From Salinibaculum sp. SYNS191 (GTDB taxonomy: Archaea; Halobacteriota; Halobacteria; Halobacteriales; Haloarculaceae), in contig NZ_CP147838.1 in NCBI RefSeq assembly GCF_037338445.1, forward strand, positions 3,286,001 through 3,350,000: a stretch of DNA of 64,000 bases. Reading direction: 5' to 3'. Below the pieces are notes generated by a model, which was not told where the DNA came from, made no database searches, and was given only the letters and a program-made list of their open reading frames with translations. A program made the translations under genes and the position numbers. This document shows positions 9,026 to 16,439 of the stretch, piece by piece; position 1 is the stretch's first letter; every line of letters starts with the position of its first letter.

Positions 9026-9730
9026 TCAACATTGCTGTACTGTAAAGTCGAAGTCGAAGTCGACGCCGTCGCCCTGGGTGACGTTGATATTTTCCTGGTC
9101 GCTCTCGAACGCCCAGCCGAACGAGACCGTGACGCTCTCGCCGGGAGCGAGACAGCCCAGCGAGACACCATTGATTGCATCTGCTACCTCCGCAAGCGTT
9201 CCTTCGGCATCGGGGTCGATGAGCCCCTCGCCGATGTCCTGGACGCCGTTTTGTCCCCCGAACAGGTCGATGTTTCCGATGCCACTGTCGTACCAGAGGG
9301 CTACCTGTAGGTACTCCTGGAGCTCTCCGGGAGCGGTCGTATCACCGGCCTCCTCCTCGGGTTCAGTGTGGCCGTTCTCGGGTCTGTCCGTCACGCTGAG
9401 CCCCAGCTCGGGCTCGACGGAAATCTCGTTCTCCGAGACTTCGCTGAGTTCGAAACTGAGAACGCCATTATCCCCCGGATAGACATCTCGGAGAGAGATG
9501 ATCGGTCCCTCTGTCGTCTCGGATATCGACGAGTCTGTCGTGTCTTCGATGGCCATGCCGTTGTACGTCTCCCGCCAGTCGGCCTGCAGGTCGAAATCGC
9601 TCTGGACATCCATGGTCTGAGCGACAACGACTGCGTCCTTCGTTGCCAGCGCCAGCCCGCCTACTGATGCCAGGCCAGCAGCTCCGAGACTGGCGAGCAC
9701 TCTGCGTCGCGTGAGACCTCCCCGGGTCAT
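9026..9730 (-). CDS. Tat-type exported CalY/TasA-like protein
   Basis: 234 residues. It begins with a twin-arginine-like LTRRRVLASLGAAGLASVGG and a short hydrophobic stretch, followed by DLQADW, like the DLKVDW/DLKVGW start of mature TasA-like chains in the neighbours. ISLRDVYPGDNGVLSFEL corresponds to the [14 protein letters not shown] element of the big paralogs. LQVALWYDSGIGN and CLAPGESVTVSFGWAFES correspond to their AVWLDDGDN and WWLPVDH parts. So it is a compact module-free version of the same fold. It lacks the TSAYFSDQETF box, so processing may differ. It follows the beta-helix gene by 37 bases. Confidence 0.78.
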   Translation of the reverse strand: MTRGGLTRRRVLASLGAAGLASVGGLALATKDAVVVAQTMDVQSDFDLQADWRETYNGMAIEDTTDSSISETTEGPIISLRDVYPGDNGVLSFELSEVSENEISVEPELGLSVTDRPENGHTEPEEEAGDTTAPGELQEYLQVALWYDSGIGNIDLFGGQNGVQDIGEGLIDPDAEGTLAEVADAINGVSLGCLAPGESVTVSFGWAFESDQENINVTQGDGVDFDFDFTVQQC

Positions 9731-9767
9731 GACTGGCAGTGAGCCTCCCTCTGTGGCCGTGTTCGAT

Positions 9768-10844
9768 TCATGACCGTCCTCCGACCCGACTCCAGACGCT
9801 GGTGTCGACCGGGCTGGTCGCGTATGGCTGCCAGCTCACGTTCACGATTGCGTCACCGCTACCATTGGCTGCAGCATCGGTGTCTCCGCCTTCCCCGTTA
9901 CCTGTCCATATCTTCGAGATCGAGGGGCCGTCGGGTGACCCCCACCAGTTGTTTGTCGCGTCGAACGATTTTGCTCCGAGGTTGAGCGCACCCGTGTCGT
10001 TCGGACGGATATTGTTCCGCCGAGCCACGATATCGCCGGTCTTCTGGGCTGCGATTCCGCTGTTGTTACCCTCGATGTCGTTCCAGGCGACGAAGACGTC
10101 GCGAGTTGCGTCGACGAGGATTCCCGCGCCGATACTGCTGTCTCTGTAGTAGTTGTCGGCGACCGTGTTCCCGAGAAGCGTCGCACGCGACGTGCCACTC
10201 ACTCTGATGCCATGTTGTCTATTCGTGTCGGTCGGACCGATCCCTGTGACAGTACTCTCGGTGACGCGAACGTCGAGTCCCGTTCCCTGCGCGACGATGC
10301 CGCTGTGTCGGTAATCGCAAATCTCGCAGTCTTCTACCACCGCTCCCCGACGGGCGCAGTCGTCGTTGTACACGAGGATTCCGATGCCGGGACGAGTGCT
10401 CGCCGTCTCACTCCCGGTAACCCTGACGTCTCCGATGTCGACACTTGGGTCCGTACAGCCGATGCCGACGATAGTGTGATCGGTGCGCTCTGCTCGGGCA
10501 CCCTCGACTTGCATGTTCTGGAGTTTTGCACCGCTACTCTCCAGCGAAATCACGGGCGATATCCATTGTTCACCACGTCGAAATCTGCCTTCGAGTGAAG
10601 GTGGTGCCCTGAGCACAGTTCGTTCCGGCCCGACCCCTGTCAGCGTGAGTTCCCTGTCGACGACGATTTGTTCGGTGAACGTCCCGCCCTGGAGGCCGAC
10701 GACGTCGCCGGGGCTGGCACGCTCGATGGCGGCCTGCACAGACTCGCCTTCGGTCACTCTTGTATCGACGGGAGACTCCCCCGACTGTCCGGTCGGTCTT
10801 CTCCTGTTTGTATGGCGTGTTGGTTTGTTTGCCTTGTTGGCCAT
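9768..10844 (-). CDS. Right-handed parallel beta-helix (NosD/pectate-lyase-like) protein
   Basis: 358 residues. After a basic start the chain shows the typical opening VTEGESVQAAIERASPGDVVGLQGGTF-like pattern, then many beta-helix coils with buried Ile/Val/Asn (VVEDCEICDYRHSGIVAQG, NTVADNYYRDSSIGAG), and ends with NNWWGSPDGPS, common in NosD-like proteins. Such folds bind or cut polysaccharides or act as surface scaffolds. Unlike its neighbours it has no obvious signal peptide: the N-terminus is Lys/Arg/Asn-rich, so location is unclear. The ATG follows a tRNA-like element and a GAGGGG stretch. Confidence 0.8.
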   Translation of the reverse strand: MANKANKPTRHTNRRRPTGQSGESPVDTRVTEGESVQAAIERASPGDVVGLQGGTFTEQIVVDRELTLTGVGPERTVLRAPPSLEGRFRRGEQWISPVISLESSGAKLQNMQVEGARAERTDHTIVGIGCTDPSVDIGDVRVTGSETASTRPGIGILVYNDDCARRGAVVEDCEICDYRHSGIVAQGTGLDVRVTESTVTGIGPTDTNRQHGIRVSGTSRATLLGNTVADNYYRDSSIGAGILVDATRDVFVAWNDIEGNNSGIAAQKTGDIVARRNNIRPNDTGALNLGAKSFDATNNWWGSPDGPSISKIWTGNGEGGDTDAAANGSGDAIVNVSWQPYATSPVDTSVWSRVGGRS

Positions 10845-10862
10845 CTTCCCCTCTCCGAGAAG

Positions 10863-10901
10863 CCCACCGGCGGAGTCGAACCGCCGTACGCCAAACGTGG
10901 G
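10863..10901 (-). other. tRNA-like element D (acceptor plus T-arm mini-helix)
   Basis: Read on the minus strand: CCCAC at 10901-10897 pairs with GTGGG at 10867-10863. Inside lie an 11-base insert and a T-arm (10885-10869) with a perfect 5-bp stem GGCGG/CCGCC and the 7-base loop TTCGACT. It is the smallest of the four elements and sits 18 bases before the ATG at 10844. Structure is read by eye; function is inferred. Confidence 0.65.
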
Positions 10902-10923
10902 TGCAGCGCGCGATCTGTTCGGC

Positions 10924-10949
10924 CAGCGAGGAGTTCGAATCCCTCGCTG
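10924..10949 (-). repeat. Hairpin with TTCGAA-containing loop
   Basis: CAGCGAGG and CCTCGCTG form a perfect 8-bp stem around a 10-base loop that carries TTCGAA. It lies 20 bases after the stop of the LamG gene and just before element D. It may protect the upstream mRNA 3' end or belong to the tRNA-like structure. Confidence 0.5.
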
Positions 10950-10969
10950 ACGGACCGATTCAGAGTGAC

Positions 10970-12595
10970 TCAGCTGGTCTCATTGTATAGTTTTGTCACC
11001 TCTGCGTCCGAGAGCGCACGGGCGTAGACGCGGACGTCATCGATCAATCCATCCCACACATTCCCACCACCGTCCTTGGATCCAATTACTAAATTCGAAC
11101 TGGTCTCGTTGAAGGGCCCGCTGGACGAGTCGACTTCTGAGCCGTTGACATAGAATTTGCCTGTTCCGCTGGTACCGTCATATGTGAGTACACAGTGATA
11201 CCACGTACCGGTCGTGGGCGCGGGGCCAAACATGGTATTCTTATTTCCAGTCGGTTCTTCATTGAACTGCGCGTATAATTTCCCCTCCGGACCGTTGTAT
11301 CCAATGAGGTAGTCGCGGTTCTGGCCCGCTTGCCATTTCGATACGGCGAGCGGATATTGCGTGTGACTGAATCCGGACCCCTGAAGCCACGTGGCTAATG
11401 TAAACGCGTTTCCGACCGACGGTCCCGGACCGATTTCAATATAGTCACCGTCTCCATCGAACGACCCAGCATTCGCCACCTGCCCGCTCACCGACGAGAT
11501 ATCACCTATAATCGTCCCGTCGTTCCCACTCCCCGAAAGGTCCTCGGCGGTCCCGTCCCAGACAGTGTCGAGGGGCCAGTAGCCGACGAGATCTGTCGAG
11601 AGACCGACACCGTCGTTGTGGCGGCACTGCTCAGTGTAGAAGCCGAGGTCGAAGGTCACGGAGTCGGTCTGGACTTCGTTCCCGTGGTCGATCGGCAGCC
11701 ACCAGATGACACTGACCTGATGGACGTTCGACCCGTCCTTGGGACTCCCGCCGAAACACGCACGGCCCGAGCCGCCACCTTCTTCGGCGGCGATGTCTCC
11801 TGCGAGCGGGATGCCCTCGACGTTGCCGGCCAGTGTCAGGAACTCGCGGAGACTCATCTGCATCGTCGGCTCGAAGCCGTCGTTGTCGTCGTCGGTCTCC
11901 TCGAACACAGTCGAATTCTGGATGTCTCCGACGCCGTAGGCTACCTGGATTGCATCGAGGAGTTCGACCACGCCGTCCATCTCGTCTTGGTCCTCGCCCT
12001 CCGGTTCGGTCACGCCGTTTTCGCTCGCGCCCCGAAGTGCGCCCTGTAGCCAGACGTAGCCCGGGTTGTCACACAGCTCGAAGGCGAACTGCGCGCCCCC
12101 GAAGTCGCCGGGCTTGACGTCGCCGATGTCGATGATTACCGGTCCGTCGGCGTCGCTGTCAGTCCCGCAGAGGCCGCCACTGGCGGCCGAGATACCACCG
12201 TTGACTCTGCTATAGCTGTCACCCTCTTCGTTTGTGGAGATGGCAGTGACGAACTGCTCGTAGATGTCCGGGTTCTCGTCGTCGACGTCGTTCAGATCCA
12301 GTGCGATGTCCTGGGCACCGTCCAGCCCCTCCGGTGCCGGTAGGCGGATATCTGTCGAGGCGGGGTCCGCTGCCATCCCGGCGAGGGCCGCTTCGTCTGC
12401 AGACCAGTCCGAGTAGTATTCTGTCGCCGCGACCTTCATGTCGAGACTCCCGGCGACGAGCTTGTTGTTCGTGAACGTCTCTTGGTCGCTGAAGTAGGCA
12501 CTCGTTCCAAGGCCCGCACCAGCGCCGGCGACGCCGATAGCCCCGAGGCCGGCCAACACCTTCCGCCGCGACAGGTCGTAGCTTTCTTTCGTCAT
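10970..12595 (-). CDS. TasA-like secreted protein with C-terminal LamG (concanavalin-like) domain
   Basis: 541 residues. It shares the N-terminus of the array: LSRRKVLAGLGAIGVAG, then GTSAYFSDQETFTNN, then LVAGSLDMKV. Other shared parts are [17 protein letters not shown], a DNPGYVWLQGAL segment, the acidic ENGVTEPEGEDQDE linker, and the WWLPIDHGNEVQTD...[11 protein letters not shown] ending near residues 300-330. In place of stopping there it continues into a LamG/laminin-type sugar-binding sandwich (LVGYWPLD, GNDGTI, DGDGDYIEIG, ATWLQG, LIDDVRVYARALSDAEV). A carbohydrate-binding variant of the common chassis. A tRNA-like element precedes it. Confidence 0.88.
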   Translation of the reverse strand: MTKESYDLSRRKVLAGLGAIGVAGAGAGLGTSAYFSDQETFTNNKLVAGSLDMKVAATEYYSDWSADEAALAGMAADPASTDIRLPAPEGLDGAQDIALDLNDVDDENPDIYEQFVTAISTNEEGDSYSRVNGGISAASGGLCGTDSDADGPVIIDIGDVKPGDFGGAQFAFELCDNPGYVWLQGALRGASENGVTEPEGEDQDEMDGVVELLDAIQVAYGVGDIQNSTVFEETDDDNDGFEPTMQMSLREFLTLAGNVEGIPLAGDIAAEEGGGSGRACFGGSPKDGSNVHQVSVIWWLPIDHGNEVQTDSVTFDLGFYTEQCRHNDGVGLSTDLVGYWPLDTVWDGTAEDLSGSGNDGTIIGDISSVSGQVANAGSFDGDGDYIEIGPGPSVGNAFTLATWLQGSGFSHTQYPLAVSKWQAGQNRDYLIGYNGPEGKLYAQFNEEPTGNKNTMFGPAPTTGTWYHCVLTYDGTSGTGKFYVNGSEVDSSSGPFNETSSNLVIGSKDGGGNVWDGLIDDVRVYARALSDAEVTKLYNETS

Positions 12596-12614
12596 TTTGA
12601 TCCCTTCTTGGGAA

Positions 12615-12668
12615 GGCCCACCGGCGGAATCGAACCGCTTGCCTTACGGCGTGACCACACGTGGGACC
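12615..12668 (-). other. tRNA-like element C
   Basis: On the minus strand GGTCCCAC (12668-12661) pairs with GTGGGCC (12621-12615), with one bulged T. The 21-base middle contains the small hairpin GCC-GTAA-GGC. The T-arm at 12639-12623 has 4 of 5 stem pairs and loop TTCGATT. A TTCCC-AAGAA-GGGA hairpin follows before the ATG at 12595. Confidence 0.6.
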
Positions 12669-12716
12669 GTCGTGTACCACACGAGCGTGGGAGGGGAGTG
12701 TGTCTGGGGATGGTCT

Positions 12717-14597
12717 TCAGACGATTCCACCCCCGTCGTTGTGGCGGCACTGCTCGGTGTAGAACCCGATGTCGAAGGACACGGAGTCCGTCTGGACCTC
12801 GTTACCGTGGTTCAGCGGGAGCCACCACGAGAAGCCGAAACAGTAGGTTACGCCAGGGAGGAAACAGTCCCGAGCGTCCGAGTCTTCTTGTTCGTTTTCT
12901 GTTTCGAGTTCGTCAAATGTTGGAGTCGCATCTGCGTCAAGTGGTATTCCACGGCCATTATTCGCAGTAAGAACATCTTCCAGTTCACCGAGCGTACCTG
13001 TGAATATGGGCTTCTCTCCTCCTCCCGTTCCGGCGAGAGTACTTATCCGACCTGCGACTGTCGTTGCAATGCCAGTTAGAGTGTTGCCTGGCAGTGTTGC
13101 GTCGAAAGCTTCGTTTGTCGTGGGTTTCGCAATCTCCGTCTCAAGATAGGAGGCCAAAGATTGCGATCCTTCGAACTGTGGATTATCTGCCGTTCCAACA
13201 GCGACAGTAAATAGAACAATATCATCATCATCAATGTCATCAGCTTCATCAGCTGTTTCATTCTGCTCCTCGATCGAACTTACCCCATTATTCGATCCAT
13301 CTTGAGTCGTGAACGAGAAACCCCCCTCTGGGGTACTAATTTCGTACGTTTCGTTCGGATAGTCTGGACCGCCATCAGTAACAAGGAGAATGACCTTTTG
13401 TGAATTTGGCCGAGCGGCAGCATTGATGTATTGTCTTGCGAGACTGAGTGCTGCCGGCATCGGCGTACTCCCAACACCTTCTTCGGGGAGGAATTGACCG
13501 ACATCCGCATCTTCAGTAGGGTCATTATTGACAAAGTACCGATCGACTCCGCCTATTTCTGCCTCTAATGTGATACCAACTTCAGGATCGCCAATAGCGA
13601 AGCCTTCGCCAGGTCCATTAAAAGTCATGAACCCAGCCTGAACTGTTCCATCAGTGGGGAGCTGCTTGACAAATTCATTGGCCGCAGTCTCGATGGTGTC
13701 CATTTCATCTGAGTCAATAGACCCAGAGATATCTGCGATGGCAAGCAAGTCGATCGGCTGTCCCTCCCTATCGGGAAGGTTGTCACAGTCGGTGTCGTAC
13801 CAGAGTGCGGTCTGGATTTCATCCACGAGCTCGACTTCTGCTGGTCCTTCTTCACCTTGTTTTAGACTTCCATCTTCGTTCTGATCTTCGTCAGCATCGT
13901 CAGCCTCAGGTTCAACGACACCGTTCTCGCTCGCCTCGAGACCCCCTGGCATATTCATCCAGAGATAACCGGGGTTAGCATTCTCCGCGCAGAGATGAGT
14001 GCTGAACGTTACTTCGCCGAAGTCTCCCGGTTTCACGTCCTGTAGGTTGATGAGCGGGTCGCCTGGATTAGTAACGTCTCCTGCATCGTTCGTTCGGAGA
14101 TCTGAACTCAGTCCATCATCGTCAGCACCGACATCTGCTAAGTAGCTGCATACCGTTTCGCCCATTTCTGCCATCTCTTCGACGGGGAATTCACCTGTCC
14201 CATCATTATCCATATCCGGCAACGCGTCGATGGCTGTATTATTCATGAACTGGGGGACGTCTTCTCTGAGAACCCAGAGTCCGTGCTCGCCAACTGTCTC
14301 ATCAGTTGCTCCTGCTGGGAAGCGACGGTAGAGGTCGGGATTCCCTGGCTCTTCCATCTGGATGTCGAGCGTTCCATTTTCCGGATCATCGTCCTCGTCT
14401 TCGGACCAGTCGGAGTAGTGCTCCTCCCAGTCCACCTTGAGGTCAAGCGACCCGGCGACCATTCTGTTGTTCGTGAACGTCTCTTGATCGCTGAAGAAGG
14501 CGCTCGTGCCCAGGCCAGATGCCGCTCCGGCCACACCCACGGCACCCATGCCAGCCAGTATCTTCCGCCGCGACAGTTCGTAGTTTCCATCTGTCAT
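12717..14597 (-). CDS. TasA-like secreted protein with inserted von Willebrand A domain (1)
   Basis: 626 residues. N-terminus [43 protein letters not shown] start of the mature chain; [17 protein letters not shown] near 195; acidic ENGVVEPEADDADEDQNED linker near 230; WWLPLNHGNEVQTDSVSF and the [11 protein letters not shown] ending at the C-terminus. Between the LWYDTDCDNL and GTLGELEDVL elements a complete vWA domain is inserted (about 285-520) with the MIDAS start ADISGS, a TPMPAAL part and VTDGGPD. vWA domains bind proteins or matrix through a metal. The inserted part has clearly lower GC than the two ends of the gene. Confidence 0.88.
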   Translation of the reverse strand: MTDGNYELSRRKILAGMGAVGVAGAASGLGTSAFFSDQETFTNNRMVAGSLDLKVDWEEHYSDWSEDEDDDPENGTLDIQMEEPGNPDLYRRFPAGATDETVGEHGLWVLREDVPQFMNNTAIDALPDMDNDGTGEFPVEEMAEMGETVCSYLADVGADDDGLSSDLRTNDAGDVTNPGDPLINLQDVKPGDFGEVTFSTHLCAENANPGYLWMNMPGGLEASENGVVEPEADDADEDQNEDGSLKQGEEGPAEVELVDEIQTALWYDTDCDNLPDREGQPIDLLAIADISGSIDSDEMDTIETAANEFVKQLPTDGTVQAGFMTFNGPGEGFAIGDPEVGITLEAEIGGVDRYFVNNDPTEDADVGQFLPEEGVGSTPMPAALSLARQYINAAARPNSQKVILLVTDGGPDYPNETYEISTPEGGFSFTTQDGSNNGVSSIEEQNETADEADDIDDDDIVLFTVAVGTADNPQFEGSQSLASYLETEIAKPTTNEAFDATLPGNTLTGIATTVAGRISTLAGTGGGEKPIFTGTLGELEDVLTANNGRGIPLDADATPTFDELETENEQEDSDARDCFLPGVTYCFGFSWWLPLNHGNEVQTDSVSFDIGFYTEQCRHNDGGGIV

Positions 14598-14619
14598 TGG
14601 TTGTCCCCTCCCGGGGGAA

Positions 14620-14675
14620 GACCCACCGGCGGAATCGAACCGCCGTGCGCGAACGCGCGTGCACCTGCGGGGGTC
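14620..14675 (-). other. tRNA-like element B
   Basis: On the minus strand: acceptor-like GACCCCC (14675-14669) with GTGGGTC (14626-14620), 6 of 7 pairs; 4-base linker; a 20-base hairpin arm (14664-14645); T-arm at 14644-14628 with perfect GGCGG/CCGCC stem and loop TTCGATT; one base; acceptor 3' strand. It matches element A in every segment length (56 bases). A CCCC/GGGG hairpin with the ribosome-binding G-run follows, then ATG at 14597. Confidence 0.7.
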
Positions 14676-14685
14676 GTTGAGTTAG

Positions 14686-16356
14686 TTACGACGGCGGCGG
14701 CGTACTCGTCGCAGTCGCAGTCTCCGGTGCCTGCCCACTACCGTCGTTGTGGCGGCACTGCTCGGTGTAGAAGCCGAGTTCGAACGTCGCGGTGTCAGTC
14801 TGAATCTCGTTGGCGTGGTCGACCGGGAGCCACCACGCGAAGCCGATGTCGTGGCGGGTATCCGCGGAGAAGCAGTTGCGGCCGGTACCGCCCCCGTCTG
14901 CGGCGGGGATGTCGCCATCGAGTTCTACGCCGGTTCCATCCGAGAGCGCTTCGAGAGCTTCGCGGAGCGTGCCTATGAAGAATATCTCCTCGGTGCCAAC
15001 AACCTCTTCTGAAATCTCGTCGAATACACCAACAATTTCATCAACTGTATCGGCCGTAAACGCGTTTTCAGGCGCACTTAGGCTCCCCGGTTTGCAGGCA
15101 ATCTCTTCGAGGAGGGACTGATTTGCGTCGACAACTCCAATAGTCAGGACCTCTGTTCCTGCTTGGCATGCGGCATCCGCTTCGCCCACAGGATCTGTAT
15201 TCGCATTCTCGCCCCCGTTACTCAGCACGATCATCACGGGATCATGAGAATCAGGACAGGACTCAAGGTCAGATTGTGCTTCACTGATACCTGTTCCAAT
15301 GGCGGTGGTACTGCCAGTCGCACTTAGATTATCGATCTCACTCTTTGTCGTCTCAATATCCTGTGGGTCATCATCCTCATCATTATCCTCATCGTCAGTA
15401 CTCATCACCGATTGTTTGACATCGGCGTCATTACCCGATTCACTAAAGAATGTAATACCGACTCGATTCTCACTGTTGGCTTTCAGAATTTCCTCAGCAA
15501 GGTTTTTTGCACCTAGTTTGGTATTATCAAGCTTTTCTTGTGGATTATCCATTGATCCTGAAGAATCAAGGACAATCTGGACACAGAGCGGGTCACTACT
15601 TCCGCCAACACCGCCAGAATGCAGATTGTCGCCGTCGTCGTACCACAGCGCAGTCCGGACCGCGTCAAGCAGTTCGATCTTATTATCCGTGTCATCGTCG
15701 ATGGAGTCGACGCTGAAGTCTTCATCTCCATCCTCGTCAGGATCTTCTTCTTCTGGCTCAGTCAACCCATTCTCGGCAGCACTCTTGAGTTCACCGTTCA
15801 TCCAGAGGTAGCCGGGATTGTCACACAGCGCGAGGCTGAACGTAACCTCTCCGAAGTCCCCCGGCTTCACGTCGTCGAGGTCGATGATGACCGGGCTCTG
15901 CTCCGACCCGGGCTGGAGGTACTGGCACGCGTTGGCTGGATCGAGCGTCTCGGGGTCGAACGCTGCACCGCTTGTGTTCGAGTAGTTCCCCACCTCCGTA
16001 TTGTTCAGGAACCGACGTGCCTGACTGACGTTCTCGACAGTGATGAGCGACCCGTTCTCCGGTGACGAGGCGGCGAGTGGCAGCCCTGTCCGGTCTGCGG
16101 CCGCCGTCGTGCCCGGTTCGACCATCTCGACACTGGCGAGACCGTCGTCTTCGTCGTCGGACCAGTCGGAGTAGTGCTCTTCCCACCCCACGTGGAGATC
16201 GAGCGAACCCGCGACGAGCTGGTTGTTCACGAACGTTTCCTGGTCGCTGAAGAACGCGCTGGTCCCCAGGCCAGCAGCGGCGCCCGCTGCACCGATGGCA
16301 CCCATGCTGCCGAGGATCTTCCGCCGCGTCAGTTCGAGTTTATTGTCGTCTGTCAT
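14686..16356 (-). CDS. TasA-like secreted protein with inserted von Willebrand A domain (2)
   Basis: 556 residues from the ATG at 16356; an in-frame ATG at 16425 would read through the tRNA-like element and is rejected. N-terminus [82 protein letters not shown] linker; [18 protein letters not shown] and [11 protein letters not shown] ending. A vWA domain sits between [10 protein letters not shown] and [10 protein letters not shown] (about 260-440) with [21 protein letters not shown] and VLSNGGEN in place of a TDG. It is a different vWA from the one in the next gene and is also lower in GC than the flanks. Confidence 0.88.
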   Translation of the reverse strand: MTDDNKLELTRRKILGSMGAIGAAGAAAGLGTSAFFSDQETFVNNQLVAGSLDLHVGWEEHYSDWSDDEDDGLASVEMVEPGTTAAADRTGLPLAASSPENGSLITVENVSQARRFLNNTEVGNYSNTSGAAFDPETLDPANACQYLQPGSEQSPVIIDLDDVKPGDFGEVTFSLALCDNPGYLWMNGELKSAAENGLTEPEEEDPDEDGDEDFSVDSIDDDTDNKIELLDAVRTALWYDDGDNLHSGGVGGSSDPLCVQIVLDSSGSMDNPQEKLDNTKLGAKNLAEEILKANSENRVGITFFSESGNDADVKQSVMSTDDEDNDEDDDPQDIETTKSEIDNLSATGSTTAIGTGISEAQSDLESCPDSHDPVMIVLSNGGENANTDPVGEADAACQAGTEVLTIGVVDANQSLLEEIACKPGSLSAPENAFTADTVDEIVGVFDEISEEVVGTEEIFFIGTLREALEALSDGTGVELDGDIPAADGGGTGRNCFSADTRHDIGFAWWLPVDHANEIQTDTATFELGFYTEQCRHNDGSGQAPETATATSTPPPS

Positions 16357-16380
16357 CTGTTGGACCCCCTTTCTGGGGAA

Positions 16381-16436
16381 GACCCACCGGCGGAGTCGAA
16401 CCGCCGTGCGCGATAGCGCGTGCACCCGCGAAGGTC
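16381..16436 (-). other. tRNA-like element A
   Basis: On the minus strand: GACCTTC (16436-16430) with GTGGGTC (16387-16381), 6 of 7 pairs including one wobble; linker GCGG; 20-base hairpin arm (16425-16406); T-arm (16405-16389) with perfect GGCGG/CCGCC stem and loop TTCGACT; one base; acceptor 3' strand. Compared with element B the acceptor differs but pairing is kept. A CCCC-AGAAA-GGGG hairpin follows before ATG 16356. Confidence 0.7.
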
Positions 16437-16439
16437 AAG

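Noticed and set aside
16357..16425. Extension of the second array gene to the ATG at 16425
   Set aside because: The added residues translate the tRNA-like element, are strongly basic, and are not shared with the paralogs; the ATG at 16356 aligns with their starts.
10863..16436. Complete functional tRNA genes in the array spacers
   Set aside because: Only acceptor-like and T-arm parts plus one arm are present; no D-arm or anticodon arm of normal size can be drawn.
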